Origin: Myxococcales bacterium 68-20
Lineage (GTDB): Bacteria > Myxococcota_A > Polyangia > Polyangiales > Polyangiaceae
Direction of reading: 5' to 3'
Assembly (NCBI GenBank): GCA_001899635.1
Contig: MKVQ01000010.1
Coordinates: 154,582 to 218,581 of the forward strand
DNA length: 64,000 nucleotides
The notes under the pieces are model-generated. The model did not search any database, was not told where the DNA came from, and saw only the letters and a list, made by a program, of their open reading frames with translations. The position numbers and the translations under genes were made by a program. This document shows positions 1 through 8,107 of this stretch, one piece after another (within the stretch, counting starts at the first letter, position 1; each line of letters starts with the position of its first letter).

Positions 1-742
1 CTTGCGTGATGCGCCGTCCGAGCTGGTTCACGTGCTCGAGCGAGGTGTCGCCGGCGTCCTTCGCGAACATCTCGGCCACGCGAACGACGAGGATGCGCTC
101 CTCCCATGACGCGCCCTCGACGAGCAGCTCGGACAGATCTGTGCGGATAGCGTCGGTGATCTCCTGCGCGAGGTCCTCGCCGTGCATGTCGGCGACGCGA
201 CGAACGGGGCCGAACAGGACGAGGGAGCGCGAGCGGAAGACGTCGCGCTCGTCGAACTCGAGCGCGACCGCCTGGAACGTCAGCTCCGCGCCGGCCTCCT
301 CCGCGACCGAGCGGCTCAACATCTGTCCCGCGCCCGAGCGGAGGGCGAGGAGATGCGGCTCGTTGTGGCTCGTCCCCTCGGGGAAGATGAGGATGTTGCC
401 GCCGGTCACGAGGTGTTTGGCGACGCGAGCGAACACGGCTTCGTTGTCGCCCTCGCTCTTGCCGGGCACGTCACGTCGACGAACGATCGGGACCGCCTCG
501 GCAGTCTCGAGGAGCCACTGCAGGCCGGGGATCTTCCAGAGCGTGCTCTTCGCCACCGGCGAGATCCGGCAGGGCGTCTGCGTCAGGACGAGGATGGGAT
601 CGACGAGCCCGTTGACGTGGTTGGCTGCGAAGAGTCGGCCGCCGGTGCCCGGATGGGGCACCTCGCCGGCGACCTCGATCTCGCGGAAGTAGATCCGCGC
701 GAGGCGACGAAAGAGGACGAGAAGGGCTGATCGGACACCCAT
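1..742 (-). CDS. PlsC-type acyltransferase, partial (C-terminus beyond the window edge)
   Basis: The gene reads leftward off the window, so only about 247 N-terminal residues are visible. It looks like a glycerolipid acyltransferase that transfers a fatty acyl group to a (lyso)phospholipid precursor at the inner membrane. Residues 41-49 read NHVNGLVDP, an HX5D variant of the family's catalytic HX4D motif. Residues 120-125 read FPEGTS, the usual acyl-acceptor binding motif. A short hydrophobic, basic N-terminus (ALLVLFRRLARIYF) fits membrane association. The ATG at 742 is preferred because a GAGGG lies just upstream, but an in-frame ATG at 754 would add four residues. The HX5D spacing resembles the yeast Gpt2/Sct1-type subfamily more than classical PlsC; that subfamily link is from memory and tentative. 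Confidence 0.85.
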   Translation of the reverse strand, partial: MGVRSALLVLFRRLARIYFREIEVAGEVPHPGTGGRLFAANHVNGLVDPILVLTQTPCRISPVAKSTLWKIPGLQWLLETAEAVPIVRRRDVPGKSEGDNEAVFARVAKHLVTGGNILIFPEGTSHNEPHLLALRSGAGQMLSRSVAEEAGAELTFQAVALEFDERDVFRSRSLVLFGPVRRVADMHGEDLAQEITDAIRTDLSELLVEGASWEERILVVRVAEMFAKDAGDTSLEHVNQLGRRITQ

Positions 743-819
743 GCGCCCTCGCATCGTGGTCGGGGTGAAGCCGCCGCGCAACTTCACAGATTGGCCGACG
801 GGTGCTGCCCTCACGTCGA

Positions 820-2193
820 TCAGGGCATCGATGGCAGGCGTGCGCGATGGGCGTCGCCATCGAGCTTCGCGTCGCTCCGAGGGCCGAAGCGACGGCGGAG
901 GCCGACGAGCGAAGCGAGGAGCGCGACGAGCCCGGCCGCATGTTCGACGGAGCCCTTCCGGGGCTCGGTCGAGAGGCTGCAACCGGCGCCGGCCTCAGGG
1001 GCGCCGTGCGCTTCGGGGCCCGAGACCACGGCTTCGGTCGCCGGCGGCGCGCTCGGCTCGGGCTCGTCCGCGGGCACCGCCTGCGGTTTCGGCGCGCGCG
1101 GATCCGGTTGACCCTCGAGCCAGATCGGCTCGCCGGACTCAGCGAAGGCTCGTGTGACGAGGTCCTGCAGCGATGCGAGATGTGTGTAGACCGCATGAGC
1201 GGTCTCGCCGATGCACGTGCTCGCGAAGTTGTTCGGGTCGCGTGGCTTGCCGTTGCCCGCGCGCGCGGCGACCCCGACGACCGCGCCGCTCTTCGCGAAC
1301 GCGGGGCTGCCGCTGTCGCCGGCGCAGGCCGACTCGCCGATCATGAACTCGCGGTCGCCGTAGCCGTATGTCGCGTGGTCCGGGTACATCGCCGGGCCGA
1401 CGCCGATGAGCGAGATGTCGGCGCGGACCTCGCGCGACTTCGGGAGCGTGCCCGTCTCGTCGATCCCCCAGCCGACCGCGGAGACCTTTTCGTTCATCGT
1501 CGGCGGGCCGAGGCGGATCGGCGCGACGGGCGCCGCGAGCTTCCTATCGAGCACGACGAAGGCCACGTCGTGGTTGCAGACGTTCGTCGTGGCATCGACG
1601 ATGATCTTCGTGCCTCGTGCGCTGCCGTTGTCCTCCACCTCGGTGTCGGGGGCGATGCCGCCCTTGCCGACGAAGACGACGAGGGCGTTGGGGTCGCGGT
1701 CGGCCATCACCGTTCCGCCGGTGATGGGCGTGCCTTCCTTCGAGCACGCGGTCGACGAGTCGGTATCCGAGACGCAATGACGCGCGGTGATGAGCAGGTT
1801 GGGCGCGACGAGCGTGCCCGTGCAGAGGTTACGGCGGGCGCCGTCGCGGAAGGTCGTCAGGACCACGACCGAGTCATGCTCCGTACCAGAGCTGATCCCA
1901 CGGATGATGGGCTGGATCGCCTGGCCCAGGTCCTCTTGCGGCCTGTCCGACTCGGTTCCATCCGAGCAGCCCATGAGCCCCGTCGAGAGACCGGCCAGAA
2001 GCGTTGCCGCGAACGCCTTCCTTGAACCGATCCGCGCCTGCTGGAACGTGGAGGAAATCACGTTCGAGAGGGCAGCAACCGTCGTTCCACGCGAGCGGAG
2101 CGGAACGATCATGGATCGTTCGAGCCTCGGCGTGGATGTCGGCAACGGGAGCGGAGATGCGCTCCGCGCGTGATCGACGAACGCCGCCGTCAC
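820..2193 (-). CDS. Trypsin-like serine protease lipoprotein with MYXO-CTERM-like tail
   Basis: Predicted secreted S1-family protease. In the 457-residue reading the catalytic triad is complete: His139 in TARHC, Asp209 in NHDVAFV and Ser294 in GDSGSP. A hydrophobic stretch ending LMGC (Cys76) is a good lipobox. The real start is therefore probably internal, either the ATG at 2112 or the GTG at 2061, which would put the signal peptide at the N-terminus. After the protease domain comes a Pro/Ala/Glu-rich linker, then Cys405, a hydrophobic segment at about 418-432 and RRR at 433-435. This resembles the MYXO-CTERM sorting signal, but an unusual 22-residue tail follows the arginines. MYXO-CTERM proteins are thought to be surface-anchored, and a type II secretion operon lies about 12 kb away. 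A lipobox and a C-terminal sorting signal together are unusual. Confidence 0.9.
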   Translation of the reverse strand: MTAAFVDHARSASPLPLPTSTPRLERSMIVPLRSRGTTVAALSNVISSTFQQARIGSRKAFAATLLAGLSTGLMGCSDGTESDRPQEDLGQAIQPIIRGISSGTEHDSVVVLTTFRDGARRNLCTGTLVAPNLLITARHCVSDTDSSTACSKEGTPITGGTVMADRDPNALVVFVGKGGIAPDTEVEDNGSARGTKIIVDATTNVCNHDVAFVVLDRKLAAPVAPIRLGPPTMNEKVSAVGWGIDETGTLPKSREVRADISLIGVGPAMYPDHATYGYGDREFMIGESACAGDSGSPAFAKSGAVVGVAARAGNGKPRDPNNFASTCIGETAHAVYTHLASLQDLVTRAFAESGEPIWLEGQPDPRAPKPQAVPADEPEPSAPPATEAVVSGPEAHGAPEAGAGCSLSTEPRKGSVEHAAGLVALLASLVGLRRRFGPRSDAKLDGDAHRARLPSMP

Positions 2194-2215
2194 GAGCTCG
2201 AGCGCGCGATACGCA

Positions 2216-2479
2216 TCACAGACCGTCGGCGATGAGCGTCTCGCGTAGCCCCGGGGCGGCTTCGTCGTCGATGGTGTCGGAGAGGTCGAGCTCCAGACGG
2301 ACCGAGCTGCCGTCTCTTCGGAAGACCTCGATGCCGACGGTGAAGGAGCCGTAGCAGACCAGCGGATGTTGCGTCAGGCGGACCTCGTCGCCCGTGCGCG
2401 TCGATGCGAGCGGTCGCACCTCGCGGGGCGCCACGTCGAGAACGAACCCGAAGCCCCGTCTCGAGCGTACGCTGCTCAC
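2216..2479 (-). CDS. Small hypothetical protein upstream of the protease
   Basis: An open frame of about 87 residues starts at a GTG and ends 22 bases before the longest reading of the protease gene, on the same strand. The same frame stays open much further upstream, but there it runs antisense to the SnoaL-like gene, so only this portion is proposed. Its composition is protein-like: alternating beta-type hydrophobics, CYGSFTVGIEVFRRDG and RLELDLSD, then an acidic end. This could be a small PilZ-like or beta-sandwich protein, but no family is recognised. No clear ribosome binding site precedes the GTG. It could also be a chance ORF. Confidence 0.35.
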   Translation of the reverse strand: MSSVRSRRGFGFVLDVAPREVRPLASTRTGDEVRLTQHPLVCYGSFTVGIEVFRRDGSSVRLELDLSDTIDDEAAPGLRETLIADGL

Positions 2480-2539
2480 CAGCCAAGGCAGCCCGCGACG
2501 TTTGGGAGTCGGACCATCCGCAACGGAGGAAGGTGATCG

Positions 2540-3007
2540 ATGAGCATCGAGATCGTGACGAAGTTCTACGAGGCATTCTCGCGACGCGACGCCGAAGGGA
2601 TGGTCGCGTGCTACGCCGACGACGTTCACTTCTCGGATCCGGTGTTCCCCGAGCTCCGCGGCGAACGAGCGAAGAACATGTGGCGGATGCTCTGCGAGCG
2701 AGGCGAAGACCTCGAGATCGAGTTCAGCGACGTGAAGTCGGATGGGACGATCGGGTCGGCTCACTGGGAGGCGCGGTACACGTTCAGCTTCACGGGCCAG
2801 CGCGTACACAACGTGATCGATGCGCGATTCGAGCTCTCGAACGGGAAGATCACGAGGCACGTCGACAGCTTCGATCTGTGGCGCTGGTCCGGCATGGCGC
2901 TCGGAGTGAAGGGCAAGCTTCTCGGCTGGGCGCCGTTCGTCCAGAACGCCATTCGAAAGAAGGGCGCGATCGGTCTGGACGCCTGGGCGGCAAAGCGAGG
3001 GGCCTGA
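2540..3007 (+). CDS. SnoaL-like / NTF2-fold protein
   Basis: A 155-residue cytoplasmic protein of the SnoaL-like (NTF2 superfamily) type. It opens with the typical helix ending in FYEAFSRRDAEGM, followed by VACYADDVHFSDPVFPELRG, the hallmark that forms the cone-shaped ligand pocket. The second half has the usual beta strands (HWEARYTFSF, NVIDARFEL, KITRHVDSFDLWRW). GGAGG 10-15 bases before the ATG supports the start. Family members include polyketide cyclases, isomerases and many non-enzymatic proteins, so the substrate cannot be inferred. It faces away from the protease gene and is not in an operon. Confidence 0.88.
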   Translation: MSIEIVTKFYEAFSRRDAEGMVACYADDVHFSDPVFPELRGERAKNMWRMLCERGEDLEIEFSDVKSDGTIGSAHWEARYTFSFTGQRVHNVIDARFELSNGKITRHVDSFDLWRWSGMALGVKGKLLGWAPFVQNAIRKKGAIGLDAWAAKRGA

Positions 3008-3290
3008 AGCCGGAGCCTGCCTGACGGGGGCTGACGGCGTGGCGATGCGTGTCGAAGCCGCGTAGCCGACTGAGCGGCGCCGAAAGCTCTCGACCGGAGG
3101 CCGCGCGCGCTTTGAACGTGCCCGGCGATTGACAGCTCCGGTCTAGCTACGAGCTGGCACTCCGAGCGCCATGACACGTTGGCGCCGGGGGCTTGGCTTT
3201 CCACCATGCTCTCGCTTTTCCATCTCGCTGCTGCGGCGATCTGATAAAATTGAGCCGGCCGATGCGCCGTGGCTGGCTGGGGCTGCCTGT

Positions 3291-4346
3291 GTGAGGTGGA
3301 GGACGCAAGGAGCTGTCTGGGCGGCTCTCCTCTGCATTGCGTGGTTGTTCGTCGCGAGTCCCGCGCACGCCGAGGCGGGCGTCGCGCTCTCTTGGCGGAG
3401 CGAGGGGGCGTCGCGGGCCTGCGGGAGCGAGTCGGCGATCCGCGAAGCCGTGGAGCGAAGGCTCGGCCGGCGACCCTTCACCGATCCGGATCACGCCAAG
3501 ATCTGGATCACGGGCGAGGAGGTCGCGGTCGGGCGCGATCAGTTTCGTGCGCGCGTCACGCAGCGAGACCGCGACGGAGTGGCCAGCGGCTCGCGCGAGC
3601 TCGAACCTCAACCTTGCGCCAGCCTCGTGCGCGGCGCGGTGCTCATCATCTCCCTCTTCATCGATCGCGCCGAGCAACACGAGCCCGACGAGGCGGCGAA
3701 GAGCGAGCCGGTATCGCCGATGGAGCCTGCGACGCGCACGGAGCCCGAAACACGTGCGCCGGTCATTCCGCCTCCACCCGCCGTCGTCTCCCCTCGAACG
3801 TCGACGAGGATCCGTGAAGCCCATCCTCCTGAGCTCTGGCTCGGCGCGGGGGCCGGCACTTCGATCGGTGTCCTCCCCTCCCTCGACGGCGCCTTCTTCG
3901 TTGCGGCTCGGCTGAACCCGTCGCGTTCGCGTTGGAGCTTCGAGTGGCGCGGCACGTACCACCTGCCGCAACGCATCGATGATCACCCCGTGGCCGGCGT
4001 CGTCTCCGCGGTCGATCAACGGCTCAGTGTATGTCTGTCGCCGTTCAGCATCCCGATAGCGAAGCTCGATTTCTGCGGCGGCCTCACGTGGACGGCGGTG
4101 ATTCCGCAGACCAAGGGGACTTCGCAAGGCAATGAGCGCGCGCGCGCCGTCATTGGTCCAATGCTCGGTGTTGCGCTTCAGCTAGGCCAGCGGCCCCTGG
4201 TCGGTAGGCTCGAGCTCGGTGTGGCGCTGCCACATCGCCAGTATACATTTGTCTACACGGACCCGTACGGCGTCAAGAAGTCGTTCTATTCGACCGGGGA
4301 AGTGCTCTTCTTCGTATCAATCGCCGGTCTCCGTACGATTTTGTAA
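3291..4346 (+). CDS. Exported protein, predicted outer-membrane beta-barrel domain, first gene of sigma-factor operon
   Basis: The GTG at 3291 is chosen because it gives a clean signal peptide (MRWRTQGAVWAALLC..., cleavage after SPAHA). An upstream in-frame ATG at 3171 would place 40 residues before that signal. The mature protein has an N-terminal region of about 110 residues (GVALSWRSEG...) containing an internal hydrophobic strand, then a Pro-rich linker. A C-terminal half with repeated amphipathic strands ending in a hydrophobic strand suggests a small outer-membrane barrel. A TAAAAT -10-like box lies at 3245-3250, with no good -35. The gene ends 33 bases before the sigma factor, so the two are probably co-transcribed. 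I recognise no named family; the barrel call is inference. Confidence 0.7.
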   Translation: MRWRTQGAVWAALLCIAWLFVASPAHAEAGVALSWRSEGASRACGSESAIREAVERRLGRRPFTDPDHAKIWITGEEVAVGRDQFRARVTQRDRDGVASGSRELEPQPCASLVRGAVLIISLFIDRAEQHEPDEAAKSEPVSPMEPATRTEPETRAPVIPPPPAVVSPRTSTRIREAHPPELWLGAGAGTSIGVLPSLDGAFFVAARLNPSRSRWSFEWRGTYHLPQRIDDHPVAGVVSAVDQRLSVCLSPFSIPIAKLDFCGGLTWTAVIPQTKGTSQGNERARAVIGPMLGVALQLGQRPLVGRLELGVALPHRQYTFVYTDPYGVKKSFYSTGEVLFFVSIAGLRTIL

Positions 4347-4379
4347 GATTTCCGGCGCCGGTAGATCACAGCCCCTTTC

Positions 4380-4958
4380 GTGCTGCGCTGGTCCGGATCT
4401 TCCGTGGGTGCGGTAGACGAGCCTGCCGCCCTTCTTCCGTTGAATGACACGCTCGACCTAGCGACTCTCTTTCGAGAGTACAGGACCTTCGTCTACCGGA
4501 TCATGCGCCGGCTGGGCGTGCGTCCTCCGGACGTCGACGACGCGTGCCAAGAGGTGTTCGTCGTCATCCACCAGAAGCTCGACCAGTTCGAGCACCGCTC
4601 ATCGCTGCGCGCTTGGGTCTACGGAATCTGCGTGCGCGTCGCCGCGCGGCAGCGCCGGCGTCGTCATGTCACCCACGAGATCGTCTCTGACGACGCGCCC
4701 GAGCCCGTCGATCCGACGACGCCGGCCGAGAAATTCAGCGTCATGGAAGCGTGCGAGATGCTCGAGTCGATCCTCTCGACTCTCGATGACGAGAAGAGAG
4801 CCGTGTTCGTGCTCTACGAGCTCGAAGAGCTGACCGTTCAAGAGGTCGCTCAGGCACTCGACTGTCCACTGCAGACCGCGTACTCGCGTCTGCGTGCTGC
4901 TCGTGAATTGGTCGAAGCGGCCGTTCGCCGCCACCTGCAGAAGGGGAGATTCCAATGA
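4380..4958 (+). CDS. ECF-type RNA polymerase sigma factor
   Basis: A 192-residue sigma-70 family ECF protein that would direct RNA polymerase to a small regulon. Region 2 is visible as LFREYRTFVYRIMRRLGV...DVDDACQEVFVVIHQKLDQF...SLRAWVYGICVRVA. Region 4 follows as EMLESILSTLDDEKRAVFVLYELEELTVQEVAQALDCPLQTAYSRLRAAREL, which includes the -35 recognition helix-turn-helix. Region 3 is absent, as expected for ECF factors. Start is a GTG; an internal GTG about 8 codons later or a TTG at about 4440 are alternatives. Its stop overlaps the next start by four bases (ATGA), so it is translationally coupled to the putative anti-sigma gene. Confidence 0.93.
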   Translation: MLRWSGSSVGAVDEPAALLPLNDTLDLATLFREYRTFVYRIMRRLGVRPPDVDDACQEVFVVIHQKLDQFEHRSSLRAWVYGICVRVAARQRRRRHVTHEIVSDDAPEPVDPTTPAEKFSVMEACEMLESILSTLDDEKRAVFVLYELEELTVQEVAQALDCPLQTAYSRLRAARELVEAAVRRHLQKGRFQ

Positions 4959-5692
4959 GTCGCGAGCCCCGTCGCTACACCGAGTCCGGGGAAGGCGCGT
5001 CGCCGGAGGCGGCCTTCATGCATGCGCTCATCCGGACCGAGCGGACGGCTCTGCCCTCCGAGGAGCAATTGGCAAAGATCGAAGATCGACTCGGGCCGAT
5101 CCTCACGCGCAGCCAAGCCAACGGGCGCGCCTCGTCCGGCATGCCGCTGCGGATGGCGCCCTTGGTGGCGGTGGCGGCCGTGGTGGCCCTCACGGCCGGC
5201 ACCTTCGCGGTTCGGTCGCGTCCGGAACACGGTCCCCAATCGCAGGTCTCTGCGGTCGGCTCCTCGAACGGCACGGCGGAAGACCCGCGGCCAACGAAGC
5301 CACTGGAGCAGCCGACCTTCGAACCGAGCCGGCCGGTGACGACGACGCGTACGGTCGAGTCACTGCCGCCAGCGAGCGCAACGCCGCGGCCCAGTGCCGT
5401 CGCCAGTGCCGTCCGTCCGACCTGCACGGACGAAGTGACGTTGCTCGAGCGCGCCGACGCCGCGCTCCGTTCGGGTGACGGTGCGGGCGCCCTGACGTTG
5501 ACGAACGAGCACGCCGTGCGCTGCGCGACGGGCGCCTTCGTTCAAGAGCGTGAACGAATCGCGATTGAAGCGCTCGGCACCCTCGGTCGGTTCGAGGAGA
5601 TGCGAGGTCGTGCGCGCGGATTCGAAGATCGCTATCCGGCGTCGCCGCATATCCGGCATATCCGAAGAATCGTCGACGATTACTCGAAGTGA
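4955..5692 (+). CDS. Putative anti-sigma protein, single-pass membrane protein
   Basis: A 245-residue protein with an N-terminal cytoplasmic part of about 65 residues, one membrane segment at about 69-86 (APLVAVAAVVALTAGTFAV), a Pro/Thr/Ser-rich spacer, and a C-terminal helical region with TPR-like spacing (LLERADAALRSGDGAGALTL...ERERIAIEALGTLGRFEEMRGRARGFEDRYPAS). The four-base overlap with the ECF sigma gene and the topology fit an anti-sigma factor that holds the sigma factor at the inner membrane and senses the periplasm. No zinc-binding anti-sigma HxxxCxxC motif is present, so the role is inferred from position and topology only. Confidence 0.75.
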   Translation: MSREPRRYTESGEGASPEAAFMHALIRTERTALPSEEQLAKIEDRLGPILTRSQANGRASSGMPLRMAPLVAVAAVVALTAGTFAVRSRPEHGPQSQVSAVGSSNGTAEDPRPTKPLEQPTFEPSRPVTTTRTVESLPPASATPRPSAVASAVRPTCTDEVTLLERADAALRSGDGAGALTLTNEHAVRCATGAFVQERERIAIEALGTLGRFEEMRGRARGFEDRYPASPHIRHIRRIVDDYSK

Positions 5693-5708
5693 GCAGAGGA
5701 CGCTCCGA

Positions 5709-6917
5709 ATGAGAACATCCATTACCATCGCTCTTGCCACGCTCGCGCTCTTCATCGGCTGCGCCGCGCAGGAGGAGGTCTACCTCGGCGTGGCTCCACC
5801 GGCCGATCCGCCGTCGTTCACCGGTGACGACGCCGCGACGCTCTCGCCGGAGGCTGGTCTCATGTCGTACTGCCCATCGAGCACCTGTCCTCCCGGATTC
5901 ACGACCTGCCCGAACTCACGGTTCCCGTGCGACATCAATCTGAGGACGGACCTGAGCAATTGTGGTGCATGTGGTGCTGCTTGCCCGACGCGCGACCTGG
6001 GGGCCGACTTCGCCTGTGTCGAAGGCAGCTGCGTGATGACGTGCACCACGGATGGCATTCCGAAACTGGACTGCGACGGCATCATCGACAACGGCTGCGA
6101 GGTCACGCTTGGAACCAACGACAACTGTACGGGTTGCGGCGAGAAGTGCGAGGACCCGGAGAAGCCTTGCACGCGGCGCCGAGATGGGAAGCCGGGCTGC
6201 GGTTGCGGTGGTTCAGACGTCTATTGCCCCCTGAGCGGCGCCTGTGTGGATCTAAGGGACAACGATCAGAACTGCGGAGCCTGTGGCAATCAATGTGACC
6301 CGAGAAACGGAGGCGAGAGCACGCCTCCAAATGCATACTACGGCTGCATCAATGGCGAATGCGGACGTCTGAAGTGTTTCCCGACGTGGGCCGACTGTGA
6401 TGGTGACCCGTCCAACGGATGTGAGACGGATCTCTTCGATCCCAACAACTGTGCCGGCTGCGGCACTGTCTGCGACTCGACGGAAGGTTGTCAGGCCGAC
6501 GAGTTCTATCAGCCTAGATGCGTCATGTGTCCGGAAGGCGAAACGTACTGCCCTACGTCGTGCGGAATAGTCGTCAAGCCGGGGAGGAGCGTCTGTACCG
6601 GGGAATGTCGGAATCTGGCGACCGACCCTCAGAGCTGCGGCGCGTGCGGCTTTTCGTGCGGGCTCAAGCCTGACGGAGTGAGGCCTGTGGATTACGCATC
6701 ACCGGTCTGTTCGTTTGGTTCGTGCGATTTTGCGTGCGACCAAGGTCGCGCTGATTGCAACGGCAATCAGAGTGATGGCTGTGAAGTGGATACGAACAGC
6801 GATCCGCGAAATTGCGGAGGATGCCGAATCGAATGCAACGCTGTCGCCGGCCAAGCGTGCGTCGGCGGGCGATGTGTCGTCGAACCGTGCGAGACCGACG
6901 GAGGCATCACGCGATGA
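5709..6917 (+). CDS. Cysteine-rich repeat lipoprotein
   Basis: A 402-residue lipoprotein. The start at 5709 gives a signal peptide MRTSITIALATLALFIG followed by lipobox Cys18. The mature protein has more than 40 cysteines, arranged in about six repeats of the type (N/D)L..D..NCGACG..C (near residues 78-92, 134-147, 181-196, 241-255, 302-317 and 361-376). Between them are CDG...DNGCEV / CDGDPSNGCETD units. Such repeats occur in many predicted surface proteins of myxobacteria and should form disulfide-stabilised modules. It begins 16 bases after the anti-sigma gene and overlaps the next gene by ATGA. Function unknown; surface display or adhesion is inferred. Confidence 0.88.
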   Translation: MRTSITIALATLALFIGCAAQEEVYLGVAPPADPPSFTGDDAATLSPEAGLMSYCPSSTCPPGFTTCPNSRFPCDINLRTDLSNCGACGAACPTRDLGADFACVEGSCVMTCTTDGIPKLDCDGIIDNGCEVTLGTNDNCTGCGEKCEDPEKPCTRRRDGKPGCGCGGSDVYCPLSGACVDLRDNDQNCGACGNQCDPRNGGESTPPNAYYGCINGECGRLKCFPTWADCDGDPSNGCETDLFDPNNCAGCGTVCDSTEGCQADEFYQPRCVMCPEGETYCPTSCGIVVKPGRSVCTGECRNLATDPQSCGACGFSCGLKPDGVRPVDYASPVCSFGSCDFACDQGRADCNGNQSDGCEVDTNSDPRNCGGCRIECNAVAGQACVGGRCVVEPCETDGGITR

Positions 6918-8107
6918 AACTCGAATCGGTCATCGTCATCCTTGCACCCGTTGCGTGTGTGTGCGCAGCTCTCGGCGGATGCGCGTCGGACGCGAGCACC
7001 AGCCTGACGGACGACCCCGACGCGACGACGGTCGCGCCTCCTGCACCGGACGCAGGCGCCGATGTCGATGCCGCGGACGCAGGGCCGTGTGTCGACTGCG
7101 AGTACTTTCCCACGACATGCTCGTCGGACACGCTTTGCCCGAATGGGCCCTTCGAACCGAACACAGCGGGGGGCGCGTTCGACCTGCGGACGCGCATCAA
7201 CGCGATCGTCGGCCGTTCGGCAAACGATGTCTGGGCCATCGGCGCGCTCGGAGCGGTCGCGCACTTCGACGGGGCTTCGTGGTCGCGAGTAGATACGAGC
7301 TCGGTCGACACGATGCGCGCGCTCTGGCTGCGCGACTCATCGGAGGTCCTCGTGGCCACTCCTGTCAGAGCGTACGCCCGCGGCATCGGGCACGAAGACT
7401 GGAGGCGCTACGAAGCCGATACGGACTACCCGCCTCGTGGCTATGACCCGGAGGGGATGAAGTTCACGTCCGGCTGGGCCGCGCCGGGCGGAGACTCTCT
7501 CTGGTGCGCTACGATGGCCTGGACTCCCGGTGTGGCGAGTGGCTTGTGGCGCCTTCGCCTCGCAGCGTCCGGAGATCGATTCGAGCTCATCGATGGCGTT
7601 CCTGCCGGTACGTGCGAGCGTGTTCCGTGCAGCCAGATCTCCGCCATCCACGGGACCTCGCCGAACGACATCTGGGCGGTGGGCGTTGCGGGATCGATGG
7701 TTCATCTCACGAACGCGGAGAGTGACTCACCGAACGTGACGCGGATCAGCACGCGAACATGGCAATCGTTCTACGGCGTCTGGGCGGCCTCCGAAACCGA
7801 GGCGTGGGCCGTCGGCAACGCCGGCGTGATTCGTCACTATACGGGCGATCCGCTCGCCGAAGACTTCATCTCGGACGTCTCCGAGACCATCAATCTCAAT
7901 GCAGTTGCGGGCACGTCGAGCTCCGATGTATGGGCGGTCGGCGACGCTGGCGTCGTCTTGCACTACGACGGCAAGAGCTGGTCGCGCATGAGCGTGGCCG
8001 GGCTCGGCGGTCGTCGCCCTGACCTCACGGCCGTGTGGATGTCCGGCCCGGGGAAACCCTGGATCGGCGGGCAGGGCGTCGTTCTCTCCCTCGGAGGAAG
8101 GCAATGA
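6914..8107 (+). CDS. Beta-propeller-like lipoprotein (first of two)
   Basis: A 397-residue lipoprotein that starts inside the stop of the previous gene (ATGA overlap). The signal peptide ends at lipobox LGGC (Cys23) and is followed by an Asp/Ala/Pro-rich linker typical of this genome. The body carries at least four repeats of the form ..GTS.(N/S)D(V/I)WAVG..G.(V/I)(V/L)HY.G.SW, for example SANDVWAIG, SPNDIWAVG, SETEAWAVG and SSSDVWAVG. These look like blades of a beta-propeller related to the photosynthesis-stability Ycf48-like or kelch/sialidase folds. Two Cys pairs near the N-terminus (CVDCEYFPTTCSSDTLC) may be disulfides. Probably a surface-exposed protein-interaction platform (inference). 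Confidence 0.87.
   Translation: MKLESVIVILAPVACVCAALGGCASDASTSLTDDPDATTVAPPAPDAGADVDAADAGPCVDCEYFPTTCSSDTLCPNGPFEPNTAGGAFDLRTRINAIVGRSANDVWAIGALGAVAHFDGASWSRVDTSSVDTMRALWLRDSSEVLVATPVRAYARGIGHEDWRRYEADTDYPPRGYDPEGMKFTSGWAAPGGDSLWCATMAWTPGVASGLWRLRLAASGDRFELIDGVPAGTCERVPCSQISAIHGTSPNDIWAVGVAGSMVHLTNAESDSPNVTRISTRTWQSFYGVWAASETEAWAVGNAGVIRHYTGDPLAEDFISDVSETINLNAVAGTSSSDVWAVGDAGVVLHYDGKSWSRMSVAGLGGRRPDLTAVWMSGPGKPWIGGQGVVLSLGGRQ

Noticed and set aside
3129..3134. Perfect TTGACA upstream of the sigma-factor operon
   Set aside because: No acceptable -10 box lies 15-19 bases downstream (AGCTGG at 17). A TAAAAT further down has no matching -35, so no promoter was assigned.
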